Origin: Dysgonomonas sp. UBA5412 | GTDB taxonomy: Bacteria > Bacteroidota > Bacteroidia > Bacteroidales > Dysgonomonadaceae | DNA: 64,000 bases | Direction: 5' to 3' | Assembly (NCBI GenBank): GCA_002409595.1 | Contig: DHNQ01000012.1 | Span: 36,849 to 100,848 of the forward strand | In this document: piece by piece, positions 1 to 8,702 of the stretch | How positions within the stretch are numbered: the first letter of the stretch is position 1 | How the letters are laid out: each line of letters begins with the position of its first letter | Notes under the pieces: generated by a model | Database searches by the model: none | Seen by the model: the letters and a program-made list of their open reading frames with translations, nothing else | Told to the model about the DNA's origin: nothing | Translations under genes and position numbers: made by a program

Positions 1-1
1 G

Positions 2-397
2 CATGTCAAACGATTTCACGAACTCTTCTTCACCTTATCTCCCGATAAGTCGGCTATTGAAAGCAATATCCAACGGGCATTGTTCCTGTCGGATCGATCG
101 GCTTTCAATTACTACAAAGATTTATCGGAGAAAGGATATTACAATCGTATTATTTCGGGAAACATCAACCAGAGTATTCAGGTGGATAGTATTTCCTGTA
201 ATCTGAATGTATATCCTTACGAGGTGGCTACCTATGCTAAACAGATGATTATCCGTGAGAGCAATATCACGGAACGCAGTTTAGTAACTACCTCTCGCTT
301 ATTAAACTCCGTCCGCTCCGATAATAATCCGCATGGATTTACGATTGAGGGATTCGAAATTAGGGAGAATAAGGATTTGAGAGTATTGGACAGATAA
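2..397 (+). CDS. traK: TraK, conjugative transposon protein (3' part)
   Basis: This is the C-terminal 131 codons of a gene that begins before the window; the frame is open from base 2. The residues around the run FHELFFTLSPD and YYNRIISGNINQSIQVDSI are typical of Bacteroides TraK, a VirB8-like component of the type IV mating apparatus anchored in the inner membrane. Full-length TraK is about 200 residues, so roughly 70 residues are missing at the left. It is followed after 10 bp by traL, in the conserved tra operon order. Confidence 0.85.
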   Translation, partial: HVKRFHELFFTLSPDKSAIESNIQRALFLSDRSAFNYYKDLSEKGYYNRIISGNINQSIQVDSISCNLNVYPYEVATYAKQMIIRESNITERSLVTTSRLLNSVRSDNNPHGFTIEGFEIRENKDLRVLDR

Positions 398-407
398 TAC
401 CAAGCCT

Positions 408-740
408 ATGAAAGACTTTTTTAGAGAAATAGGGTATTGGATAGAAGACAGGCTTAAAAGCTTGTGTGGAGAGATTACTCCCGATAAAAGACTGACTGTG
501 ATTCTGATTATGCTCTTACTTTTTACGATTCTCAATCTCTACTTCACATTTACATCCATTGCAAATTGGGGCAGGGAACAGGAACGAAAGGAACAACTCA
601 AGATAGAGCATATCAGACAGTTGGAATTAGAAAGGACAAAGCCAGGCAAGTGGGATCCCGGGTTTATGGATTCGGAAATAGACACTTCGGTTTTGGATAG
701 TATTAACATTGAAAAAATAGAAAATTTATATGGCAGATAA
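408..740 (+). CDS. traL: TraL, conjugative transposon protein (DUF3989)
   Basis: A 110-residue protein with one membrane segment at about residues 28-50 (VILIMLLLFTILNLYFTFTS) followed by a charged tail. Its size, topology and position between traK and traM match Bacteroides TraL, an inner-membrane component of the mating channel. Its last 11 bases overlap the start of traM, which suggests translational coupling. Confidence 0.8.
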   Translation: MKDFFREIGYWIEDRLKSLCGEITPDKRLTVILIMLLLFTILNLYFTFTSIANWGREQERKEQLKIEHIRQLELERTKPGKWDPGFMDSEIDTSVLDSINIEKIENLYGR

Positions 741-2028
741 ACCAAAAATTAGCGTAGAGCAAAAGCAGAAGCTAATCAAATATGCAGTCTTTGCATTGAT
801 GGCGATTGTTTGTGCGGGATGTATCTGGCTGATATTTTCGCCTTCGGATGAAGATAAAGCTAAAGAACAGATAGGCATGGGATTCAATGCCGATATACCC
901 GATCCCAAAGGGGATGGAATTATTGGCGACAAGAAAGATGCCTACGAACAGGAACAGATGAAAGAGCGGCAAAAGGAGCGGATGCAATCACTTCAAGGCT
1001 ATGCAGATATGTTGGAGAACTCGAAACAGGAAAAAGTAACTCTTGACTTGGGTGCAGATCCGACAGTAATTCCAACAAAAGAAACGAAGAAAGCACCCAT
1101 CAACAATTCTGTTTCTGCTTATCAGGACATTAATCGGACTTTGGGTAATTTTTATGAAAAGCCCAATAATGATCCTGAAAAGGAAGAAATGCAAAAGAAA
1201 TTGGAAGAATTGGAAGCCAAAATGCGAGAGAAAGAAGATGCCAAAAATGCAATGGATGAGCAACTGGCTTTGATGGAGAAATCCTACGAAATAGCAGCGA
1301 AATATATGCCGCAGGGACAACAAGGAGAGCCATTTGGACAAAGTAGTAGCAATAACTCACTAGGTAATAGGCTTGCCAACTATGGGAATAATAACGCATC
1401 GAAGAATGAAAAATCCAAAGTAACCCCTGTAAAACAGATTAACAATCAAATGGTTTCGACTCTACAACAGCAATTTACAGGTAGTGAATTGTTTGTCATG
1501 TATGACCAACCTCGCAATACAGGGTTCAATACACTAGGAGGAGAACGGGGGGTGTCGGAAAAGAATACCATCTCGGCAGTTGTACAAGGGGATCAGACTT
1601 TAGTAGACGGACAAAGTATTCGTCTGCGACTGACTGAACCATTGATGGCAGGAACGGTATTTATTCCTGAAAATATCATTATCACAGGGCAAGCCAAGAT
1701 ACAAGGTGAGCGTTTGGAAATTCTGATTGCTTCTCTCGAATATCAAGGAACGATACTACCTGTTGAACTGACTGTGTATGATTCGGATGGACAAAAAGGT
1801 GTATATATTCCAGGCTCATTGGAGCTAAATGCAGGAAAAGAGATTGTTGCCAATATGGGAAACAGCATGGGTACAAGTTTTACCATGACACAAAGTGCCA
1901 GCTCCCAAATTGCCTCTGATGTCAGTAAGGGAGCGATACAAGGTGTGTCGGCTTATATGCAAAAGAAGATTCGTCAGGTAAAAGTAACACTCAAATCGGG
2001 ATATAGGGTAATGCTAATGCCGAAATAG
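730..2028 (+). CDS. traM: TraM, conjugative transposon protein
   Basis: A 432-residue VirB10-like protein. A short cytoplasmic N-terminus is followed by a membrane anchor (residues ~14-34), a charged and Gln-rich coiled-coil region (~70-200), a low-complexity Asn/Ser linker (~200-240), and a C-terminal domain (~250-432) containing LVDGQSIRLRLTEPLMAGTVF, close to the conserved TraM core. It would bridge inner and outer membranes in the conjugation machine. It overlaps traL and lies 82 bp ahead of traN. Confidence 0.88.
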   Translation: MADKPKISVEQKQKLIKYAVFALMAIVCAGCIWLIFSPSDEDKAKEQIGMGFNADIPDPKGDGIIGDKKDAYEQEQMKERQKERMQSLQGYADMLENSKQEKVTLDLGADPTVIPTKETKKAPINNSVSAYQDINRTLGNFYEKPNNDPEKEEMQKKLEELEAKMREKEDAKNAMDEQLALMEKSYEIAAKYMPQGQQGEPFGQSSSNNSLGNRLANYGNNNASKNEKSKVTPVKQINNQMVSTLQQQFTGSELFVMYDQPRNTGFNTLGGERGVSEKNTISAVVQGDQTLVDGQSIRLRLTEPLMAGTVFIPENIIITGQAKIQGERLEILIASLEYQGTILPVELTVYDSDGQKGVYIPGSLELNAGKEIVANMGNSMGTSFTMTQSASSQIASDVSKGAIQGVSAYMQKKIRQVKVTLKSGYRVMLMPK

Positions 2029-2110
2029 TTTCAAGTTACTTCGCCCTTCAGGCAGTTACAAGTTGACAAAGAAAATAAACAGTAGAATATTAAAATTAAA
2101 AACAAGAAAA

Positions 2111-3112
2111 ATGAGAATATTATTAGTTATCGCATTGGCTTGGATGCTTCCATTGATGCTACTCCAAGCGCAAACAGATGAAAACACATCTGAAAATAAA
2201 GAACAACGCTATGATAGAACCGAAACGTATCAGCATGAGTTACAGAATGTATTGAAACCTTCCTCGGGAGATTTCTATGATGGATTATCTAAGAAAATAA
2301 CCTTTGATCGGATGATTCCGCCTTACGGTTTAGAAGTGACTTTTGACAAAACGGTCCATATCATTTTTCCATCGACTATAAACTATGTGGACTTGGGTTC
2401 TAACAATATTGTAGCAGGGAAAGCCGGAACATCGGATAATGTCCTTCGAATAAAAGCAGCTATCCGAAGCTTTGAAACAGAGACCAATATGGCTGTGATA
2501 ACAGATGAAGGTAGCTATTATACCTTCAATATAAAATATGCAGACGAGCCAGAAAAACTTAATGTGGAAATGAAGGATTTTATGCACGATGGCATAGCTG
2601 TGAATCGCCCCAATAACAGTATGGAAATTTATCTCAAAGAATTGGGTAGCGAATCACCAAGATTGGTACATCTGATTAACACTTCGATTTTCAAGAATAA
2701 TAAAAGGCATATCAAGCACATAGGTTCTAAACGTTTTGGAATACAATACCTGCTCAAAGGGATTTATACCCATAATGGGCTTCTGTATTTACATACAGAA
2801 ATCAAGAATTTATCTAGTCTTCCTTTCGATATTGATTTTATCCGAATGAAGATTGTAGATAAAAAGGTCTTGAAACAAACCGCTATTCAGGAAATGGTTA
2901 TTTATCCGCTTCGTGCCTACAATATGATTAATCAGGTAGGCGGAAAGAAAGCTGAGCGTACTGTGTTTACAATCGAAAAGATCAGTATTCCCGATGATAA
3001 GCACCTCGTAATAGAACTCTTTGAAAGAAGTGGCGGTAGAAACCAATCGTTTATTGTTGAGAATGATGATCTGCTGCGAGCAGAAGAGATTAACGAACTC
3101 AAAGTTAAATAA
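2111..3112 (+). CDS. traN: TraN, conjugative transposon protein
   Basis: A 333-residue VirB9-like protein. I chose the ATG at 2111 because it starts a clean signal peptide (MRILLVIALAWMLPLMLLQAQ) after an A-rich leader; the frame is open back to a TTG at 2063, but that would bury the signal peptide. The mature protein contains the TraN region PYGLEVTFDKTVHIIFPS and ends with INELK. It is exported and expected to form part of the outer-membrane core complex. traO starts one base after its stop codon. Confidence 0.88.
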   Translation: MRILLVIALAWMLPLMLLQAQTDENTSENKEQRYDRTETYQHELQNVLKPSSGDFYDGLSKKITFDRMIPPYGLEVTFDKTVHIIFPSTINYVDLGSNNIVAGKAGTSDNVLRIKAAIRSFETETNMAVITDEGSYYTFNIKYADEPEKLNVEMKDFMHDGIAVNRPNNSMEIYLKELGSESPRLVHLINTSIFKNNKRHIKHIGSKRFGIQYLLKGIYTHNGLLYLHTEIKNLSSLPFDIDFIRMKIVDKKVLKQTAIQEMVIYPLRAYNMINQVGGKKAERTVFTIEKISIPDDKHLVIELFERSGGRNQSFIVENDDLLRAEEINELKVK

Positions 3113-3113
3113 G

Positions 3114-3689
3114 ATGCATAAAATTCTATTGTCAATCATATTGTGTCTGACTTTTATTGGTCAGGCACAAGCTCAACGATATTTTCCGGGACTGTTTGGT
3201 GTACAAGCCCGAGCAGGAGTAGTGGATGGATTTAATACAAGCAAAGGCGATAGACAAGCTTATTGCTTTGGTCTCAGTTTCAATACTTACACCATGAATG
3301 CTCACCAATGGGTATTTGGAGCAGAATATCTGGAAAAGCAACATGCGTATAAGGATATTTTGATTCCAATTCAGCAATATACAGTAGATGCGGGCTATTA
3401 TCATACTTTGTATGTTTTGCCCAGTCGGACTTTTTATTTGTTGACAGGAGTATCGGGAATGGGAGGATATGAACAAGTCAATAAAGGCAAAAAACTGCTC
3501 TTTGACGGTGCAAGTATCGAAAATGAGAACAAATTTCTAGGTGGTGGAGCAATAACATTGGAATTGGAAACTTTTCTGTCGGATAAACTCATCTTAACTC
3601 TTACCGCACGGGAAAGAGCCTTATTCGGCTCTACAACTGGAAAATTTCATTTTCAGTTGAGCGCAGGTGTTCGATTTATTATCAATTAG
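3114..3689 (+). CDS. traO: TraO, conjugative transposon protein
   Basis: A 191-residue protein with a signal peptide (MHKILLSIILCLTFIGQAQA) and beta-rich sequence with many aromatic residues, consistent with an outer-membrane-associated TraO. The ATG at 3114 follows the traN stop by one base; an upstream extension to 3021 would overlap traN and hide the signal peptide. It ends in an aromatic/hydrophobic strand (FHFQLSAGVRFIIN), as outer-membrane beta-barrels do. Confidence 0.85.
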   Translation: MHKILLSIILCLTFIGQAQAQRYFPGLFGVQARAGVVDGFNTSKGDRQAYCFGLSFNTYTMNAHQWVFGAEYLEKQHAYKDILIPIQQYTVDAGYYHTLYVLPSRTFYLLTGVSGMGGYEQVNKGKKLLFDGASIENENKFLGGGAITLELETFLSDKLILTLTARERALFGSTTGKFHFQLSAGVRFIIN

Positions 3690-3724
3690 CTAAAAACAGA
3701 ACAAGAAAACTAAAAACAAAAAAA

Positions 3725-4159
3725 ATGAAAAAGATAAAACAAATAGCCTCAATCCTTTTATTTGCGATGCTTATGATGGGTATCGCCTGTGCCTGTAGCA
3801 GCGATATTGATATTCGCCAAGATTATGAGTTTAAGGTTACCCACTTGCCTGTGCCTAAAAGGTTGAAGAAAGGGGAGACAGCTGAGATCAGGTGTCAGAT
3901 AGAACGTGAAGGAAAATATGTCGAGACTTATTACAGTCTCAGGTATTTTCAGCCTGACGGAAAAGGAGAACTAAGGCTGGATGACGGCACAGTATTTCTG
4001 CCAAATGACTTGTACAATTTACTTGACAATACATTTAGATTGTACTACACCTCGCAATCAGAAGACCAGCAAGTGATAGATGTTTACTTCTCTGACAATT
4101 TTGGTAGAATTTATATGCTCTCCTTTTCTTTTAATAATGACAATTCGAAGGAGGAATAA
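3725..4159 (+). CDS. traQ: TraQ, DUF3872 conjugal transfer protein
   Basis: A 144-residue exported protein. The hydrophobic leader ends near residues 20-24 with two cysteines (ACACSS), so it is probably a lipoprotein although the lipobox is not canonical. The body (DYEFKVTHLPVPKRLKKGE and YYSLRYFQPDGKGEL) matches the DUF3872/TraQ family. In most Bacteroides elements traP, a DNA primase gene, sits between traO and traQ; here only 35 bp separate them, so traP is absent at this position. Confidence 0.82.
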   Translation: MKKIKQIASILLFAMLMMGIACACSSDIDIRQDYEFKVTHLPVPKRLKKGETAEIRCQIEREGKYVETYYSLRYFQPDGKGELRLDDGTVFLPNDLYNLLDNTFRLYYTSQSEDQQVIDVYFSDNFGRIYMLSFSFNNDNSKEE

Positions 4160-4161
4160 CT

Positions 4162-4269
4162 ATGATGACAATGATGGTTATTTCGTATATCACCACTTGG
4201 GTAAGTATAATCTACTCGTTGGTGACTGCCCCTAGTGATGTTGAGCTTTGGGATGAGGAAGTGGAATAA
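4162..4269 (+). CDS. Small hydrophobic protein, 35 residues
   Basis: An open frame of 35 codons starts two bases after the traQ stop, with a GGAGG sequence at 4152-4156 just ahead of the ATG. The product has a hydrophobic segment (MVISYITTWVSIIYSLV) and an acidic tail (DVELWDEEVE). It ends right before the operon terminator. I do not recognise it. The tight spacing and Shine-Dalgarno-like site favour a real gene, but a chance frame is possible. Confidence 0.45.
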   Translation: MMTMMVISYITTWVSIIYSLVTAPSDVELWDEEVE

Positions 4270-4286
4270 GTACACCATATATTATA

Positions 4287-4328
4287 GTAGAAAAACCTTC
4301 AACAAAGATTGGAGGTTTTTCTTTGATT
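4287..4328 (+). terminator. Terminator of the tra operon
   Basis: A 10-bp stem (4291-4300 with 4311-4320; AAAAACCT pairing with AGGTTTTT plus two inner pairs) with a 10-base loop, running into a T-rich tract. It lies after traQ and the small ORF. Confidence 0.75.
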
Positions 4329-4359
4329 ATTAGTATTATTGTATTCATAAAATAGAAAT

Positions 4360-5124
4360 ATGTTCAAATATTTAGCCAGATATTATGATAGCCTGTCTTA
4401 TCATTGTCCTTCAAGTAAGGAAATGACAGAGAAAATTTTAAAGCAGATTCGTATAAAGAATCCACAAGTTATTGTGGGGAATTTCGGTTTTGGGAAAGGA
4501 AATGAAAGCCTGTTGTTGGCTCAGCATTATCCCCAAGTCATAGCTGTGGAGAGTCGCCAAGACTATATTGAAGCACTTGAAAAACAGATTGCAGAAAAGA
4601 AACTAGAAGATAAAATTCAACTTGTAAACGCACCTATGGATAAGTTACCTTTTGAAAACGAATATTTTGACCTCATTCTTTCGGAAGGAGGTATTAACTA
4701 TTCAGATTTTGATTTTCGTATTAATTCATGGAAGCCATTTCTGAAAGATGGTGGCTATCTGGCTCTATCGGAATTATGTGTTTTTAAAGAAATTGAATTA
4801 CCAGATGAATTAGCTGATTTTCTTTGTGACTCTTTTCCTTTCAGAGAGATTGAAACGATTGATTATAAAATCGCTCAAATCAAAGATGCCGGCTATCGAA
4901 TTTGTGGACAATATAAATTACCGGATTTATGTTGGATAAATTTTTATGAGGATAAATTTGAGTCCTACGAAGATATGCCTCAAAGATGGAAAAACTCAAA
5001 GGCAGGCAAGCAAGTGGAAGAGTATAATGAAAATTTTAAATATTTTCATTATATGTATAGAGAATATTTTGGCTATGTCTATTTTATTTTGAGAAAACCG
5101 CCTATTAAGATTGACGCATTATAA
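4360..5124 (+). CDS. Class I SAM-dependent methyltransferase
   Basis: A 254-residue Rossmann-fold methyltransferase. The SAM-binding motif I is VIVGNFGFGKGNES (~residues 36-49); the acidic end of strand 2 is AVESRQDY, and the motif IV region is FDLILSEGGINY. The substrate cannot be told from sequence. It is a single gene between the tra operon terminator and the IS110 element, so it is probably ICE cargo. Confidence 0.75.
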   Translation: MFKYLARYYDSLSYHCPSSKEMTEKILKQIRIKNPQVIVGNFGFGKGNESLLLAQHYPQVIAVESRQDYIEALEKQIAEKKLEDKIQLVNAPMDKLPFENEYFDLILSEGGINYSDFDFRINSWKPFLKDGGYLALSELCVFKEIELPDELADFLCDSFPFREIETIDYKIAQIKDAGYRICGQYKLPDLCWINFYEDKFESYEDMPQRWKNSKAGKQVEEYNENFKYFHYMYREYFGYVYFILRKPPIKIDAL

Positions 5125-5503
5125 GCATCTAAAATCTCCTCTCGGTCTTTTGCTTCTTTTCTTTCGTCCAGACTCATGAGAAAACCTTAGATTTACACCC
5201 TAATTATTCTATAAGCTATATGAGTGACCCACATGAAAAAGGAGGGTATTAATACCTATGCTTCTATTTGGAACTCATTTCTTAAATACTAATCATTAAT
5301 TGATATATATTTATTCTGAGACTGAAAGGCAGATAATAAGTAAACCATACTGAAAAATAGTATTTGAAAGACTGTGTTTCTATTTAGGACTTATTATTAA
5401 TCTTGAATTAGGCCTATATAAGAATTTAACCTAATCGTTTTTAAGGTTTTCAGGATATATTCAAGTCCCTTTCATATATGTTAAACCTATAATCAATTAA
5501 ATT
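5125..5503 (+). ncRNA. IS110 left non-coding end, likely bridge-RNA region
   Basis: A 379-bp AT-rich stretch with no gene, directly ahead of an IS110-family recombinase. IS110 elements carry a long non-coding end that makes a structured 'bridge' RNA which pairs with donor and target DNA. Seen here: hairpin-forming segments such as ATTAGG/CCTAAT (about 5406-5434) and AACCT/AGGTT (about 5429-5448). The exact element border and RNA ends cannot be set by eye. Confidence 0.4.
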
Positions 5504-6520
5504 ATGAAAGATTACTATTTTATTGGTATTGATGTGAGTAAAAAGAATCTGGACTGTTGTTTATTGTATAATGGTATAGTAGTTAAGCAAGATGTAATAG
5601 GCAATCATCAAAAGAGTATAGAAAGCTACTTGTATACCATGTGTGCCGAACAAGGTATAAAATCTGAACAATTAATACTTTGTGCTGAATATACAGGATT
5701 ATATATTTATCCTTTAATAACTACTTGCCAAAGTTTTGGATATAAACTTTGGATGGAAGATCCAACACAAATAAAGTATAGTTCCGGGTTGCAGAGGGGG
5801 AAGAATGATGCTGTTGATGCTAAACGAATAGCTTTATACGCTTTTCGTTATATTGATAGAATGAAATTATATCATCGTCCTTCATCAAGTTTAGAATCTC
5901 TTAAATTGCTCTCTTCTGAGTTGAATATGCTTTGTATTGACAAGGCAAAATATAAAGGGCAGTTATCAGATCAAAAAGAATATATGCCTAATAATATCTA
6001 TAAGCTAAAATCGAAGAGATTAGCTTTATTAATAAAAGAATTAGATAAGGCAATACATAATATTGAAGAAAATATTGAAAATATTATTACAGAAAATGAG
6101 CAGTTATCTCATCAAATGAAATTGTTGCTTACAGTTGAAGGTATTGGCAAAAAGACAGCATTGAAAGTGATATTGGAAACGCAGGCTTTCACAAAGTTTA
6201 CAGATAGTAGAAAATTTTGTTGTCATGCAGGGGTTGCACCATTCAGTTATTTATCAGGAAGTAGTCAATATTCAAAAAACAGAGTCTCACAGAGGGCGAA
6301 TAAGAGTATTAAATCTTTACTTCATTTAGCCGCATTATCTGCTCTCCAACGAAAAGATAGTGAATTGAGGATCTATTATGATCGAAAAATAGCAGAGGGG
6401 AAGAATAAGATGTGTGTATTAAATGCCGTTAGAGCAAAACTAATTGCTCGTATGTTTGCTGTTATAAAAAATAATAGCATGTATAGTTTTAGTTATGTTA
6501 ATCAACACTCTAGCCCTTAA
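5504..6520 (+). CDS. IS110-family transposase (DEDD recombinase)
   Basis: A 338-residue transposase. The N-terminal RuvC-like DEDD domain shows the acidic residues in IGIDVSKKNLD, CAEYTG and KNDAVDAKRIA. The C-terminal transposase-20 domain includes LLTVEGIGKKTALKV (helix-hairpin-helix-like) and the Ser-containing GVAPFSYLSGSSQYS with the following RANKSIKSLLHLAALSAL. The length is normal and there is no frameshift, so the element may be active. It lies just upstream of the two-component system and may have separated that system from its original promoter region. Confidence 0.9.
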   Translation: MKDYYFIGIDVSKKNLDCCLLYNGIVVKQDVIGNHQKSIESYLYTMCAEQGIKSEQLILCAEYTGLYIYPLITTCQSFGYKLWMEDPTQIKYSSGLQRGKNDAVDAKRIALYAFRYIDRMKLYHRPSSSLESLKLLSSELNMLCIDKAKYKGQLSDQKEYMPNNIYKLKSKRLALLIKELDKAIHNIEENIENIITENEQLSHQMKLLLTVEGIGKKTALKVILETQAFTKFTDSRKFCCHAGVAPFSYLSGSSQYSKNRVSQRANKSIKSLLHLAALSALQRKDSELRIYYDRKIAEGKNKMCVLNAVRAKLIARMFAVIKNNSMYSFSYVNQHSSP

Positions 6521-6575
6521 ATATATCAGGAATATAAATAAGGCTATAAAACTATTTGTCATATCTTTGTACAAT

Positions 6576-7241
6576 ATGCAGCATATCCTTATCATAGAAG
6601 ATGAACCGGGAATCTGTAACTTTCTGAAACAGGGACTTGAAGAAGAAGGTTACAGGATATCTATTGCCATCAATGGAAGGCAGGGCATCGAACTTTTCCA
6701 ATCGGAGAAGCCTGACCTTATTCTTCTTGACTGGATGTTGCCCCAAATGACAGGAATTGAGGTATGTAAATCGATCCGTGAAATAGATGCTGAGGTACCT
6801 ATTCTGTTTTTGACAGCTAAAGATACAATACAGGAAACAATAGAAGGGTTACAGTCGGGCGCAAATGATTATATCAAAAAGCCATTTAGTTTTGAGGAAT
6901 TGCTGGAAAGGATAAAGATTCATTTTCGAAATTATAAAGGAAAATCAAACCTTACTCTGGGCAATATTTCTCTTAATCTGAAAACTTACGAGGTAAAAGT
7001 AGATTCTTCATATGTTGCCCTTACTCAGCGAGAGTTTGAATTGCTAGAATTTCTCATCAAAAATAAGGGGAGTGTATGCAAAAGAGATGAAATTATAGAG
7101 AAAGTATGGGGTATTAATTTTGAATATGACACTGGTGTAATAGATGTATTTATTAATGCCATACGTAAGAAATTAAACCTGGATAAAGATAACGGATATA
7201 TAAAAACCATCAGAGGAGTAGGATATATAGCTAATGATTAG
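6576..7241 (+). CDS. OmpR/PhoB-family response regulator (metal-responsive)
   Basis: A 221-residue regulator. The receiver domain has the acidic pocket E8-D9, phospho-acceptor D52 (LLDWMLP), T80 and K102 (KKPF); the C-terminal winged helix runs from ~130 to 221 (TQREFELLEFLIKNKGSV, TIRGVGYI). The ATG at 6576 opens the conserved MQHILIIEDE; the frame is open further upstream, but that would be unrelated sequence. A TATCTTTG box at 6562-6569 lies so close that the transcript could be almost leaderless. The kinase starts 2 bp downstream and the efflux genes follow, so it probably controls them. Confidence 0.9.
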   Translation: MQHILIIEDEPGICNFLKQGLEEEGYRISIAINGRQGIELFQSEKPDLILLDWMLPQMTGIEVCKSIREIDAEVPILFLTAKDTIQETIEGLQSGANDYIKKPFSFEELLERIKIHFRNYKGKSNLTLGNISLNLKTYEVKVDSSYVALTQREFELLEFLIKNKGSVCKRDEIIEKVWGINFEYDTGVIDVFINAIRKKLNLDKDNGYIKTIRGVGYIAND

Positions 7242-7243
7242 AT

Positions 7244-8629
7244 ATGCAGAATTTTTCATTCAGGAATAGGATTGCTCTTAATTACATAATCACAACGGCT
7301 TTGCTGATTGGTTTTGTATTTGTCACCATATATCTGGTAGTGGAATTCAGTGTGTCAGGCCATCTGAATGAAGATTTGCAACGCGAAGTAGACCGCCATT
7401 CTCAGGAGGTAGAAGTCAAGGATGGGAAAATAGCTTTGAAAAGGCATAAAGAATGGATGGAGCGGGAACATAATACAGTTGGTGTTGATCCCGTATTTAT
7501 TGAGTTCCTCGATATAGATGGCAATCTTATAGATAAGTCTCCCAACCTGAAAGAAAGCCATTTATTATATGATTCTACCCAAAAAGATAATGTGTTTTTT
7601 AATGGTGAACTTGCTGAAAAGCGAATAAGGCAGGTACAAGTTCCGATTTTGGATGAGGACGGAAAACGTGTAGGTCATCTTTTGGTTGCAGTTGCCCGCG
7701 AAGGTTCGGAGGTCGTTTTGGAAACGTTGAGGCATATTATGCTTATCACCTTTCCTGTGATTCTCATAATATTGTTTTTCGTGGCACGTTTTATTGCCGG
7801 AAGGAGTATTAAACCCATCAATGAAATAATAAATACATCTAATAAAATCACACGTGATAATTTGACAGAGCGTATTCCTTTACCCCATAACAAAGACGAA
7901 TTATATATACTTTCCGATACAATTAATAATCTTCTCGACCGCATTGAGAAAACCATAGAAAGAGAAAAGTCTTTTACATCATATGCTTCGCACGAATTCC
8001 GTACACCATTAGCAGTGCTGAAAGGGACGTTGGAAGTCCTGATTCGGAAGCCACGCCAACAGGAAGAATACGAAGAAAAAGTGAGATATTGTGTTAAAGA
8101 AATTGACCGCTTAAACCATTTAGTCGACGAATTGCTTATCCTTACCCGGTATGAAAACCAGAAGCAATCTTTAAAGCCAGAGGAGATAAAGATTAAGCAG
8201 ACTATCGATGAAATTATTAAGTTTTTCTCAGATAGTATACAACAGAAAAATATCCATATAAAAACTGAGATTTTACCAGAGAACATTTTCTTGAAAACTG
8301 ATATATACCTGTTTTCCACCATCATCAATAATATTCTTTCCAATGCTATAAAGTATTCGCATCAGGATGGAGTAATTGAGATTAAAGTCGATGAAAAAGA
8401 TAAATATATTTTCTGCGAAATTAAGGATAATGGTATAGGGATTCCCGAAAAGGATAAGGAAAAGATTTTCGATAAATTCTACCGATCTACCGATCACGCT
8501 GACATCAAAGGTTTTGGCTTGGGATTATCCATCGTGAAAAGATTTTGTTCTCTTCTCAATATTCAGATAGAACTGTTCAGCAAAGAGGGCGACGGGACTA
8601 CTGTCAAACTAAAGATTCCCCAATCTTAA
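7244..8629 (+). CDS. Sensor histidine kinase (CusS/CzcS-like)
   Basis: A 461-residue membrane kinase: TM1 (~residues 9-34), a periplasmic sensor (~35-160), TM2 (~165-187), HAMP (~188-240), HisKA with the phosphorylated His at ~250 (SHEFRTPL), and HATPase with N-box (NNILSNAIKYS), G1 (DNGIGIP) and G2 (GFGLGLSIVK). It follows its response regulator by 2 bp and precedes a heavy-metal RND operon, so it most likely senses periplasmic metal ions; which metal is not evident. Its stop codon lies inside a tandem repeat that may be an operator for the pump operon. Confidence 0.88.
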   Translation: MQNFSFRNRIALNYIITTALLIGFVFVTIYLVVEFSVSGHLNEDLQREVDRHSQEVEVKDGKIALKRHKEWMEREHNTVGVDPVFIEFLDIDGNLIDKSPNLKESHLLYDSTQKDNVFFNGELAEKRIRQVQVPILDEDGKRVGHLLVAVAREGSEVVLETLRHIMLITFPVILIILFFVARFIAGRSIKPINEIINTSNKITRDNLTERIPLPHNKDELYILSDTINNLLDRIEKTIEREKSFTSYASHEFRTPLAVLKGTLEVLIRKPRQQEEYEEKVRYCVKEIDRLNHLVDELLILTRYENQKQSLKPEEIKIKQTIDEIIKFFSDSIQQKNIHIKTEILPENIFLKTDIYLFSTIINNILSNAIKYSHQDGVIEIKVDEKDKYIFCEIKDNGIGIPEKDKEKIFDKFYRSTDHADIKGFGLGLSIVKRFCSLLNIQIELFSKEGDGTTVKLKIPQS

Positions 8630-8670
8630 GCAAATCTTAAGCAAACTATTTTAACATACCTCTAATTTTG
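8622..8670 (+). promoter_or_regulatory. Candidate operator and promoter of the metal-efflux operon
   Basis: An 11-bp tandem direct repeat, AATCTTAAGCA at 8622-8632 and again at 8633-8643, overlaps the kinase stop codon. OmpR-type regulators bind such head-to-tail repeats with 10-11 bp spacing. A Bacteroidetes -7 box, TAATTTTG, follows at 8663-8670, 33 bp before the pump ATG. That the neighbouring regulator binds here is inference. Confidence 0.5.
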
Positions 8671-8702
8671 TTTGTTATTAAAACAGGTAAAAGAAAAGGT
8701 AA

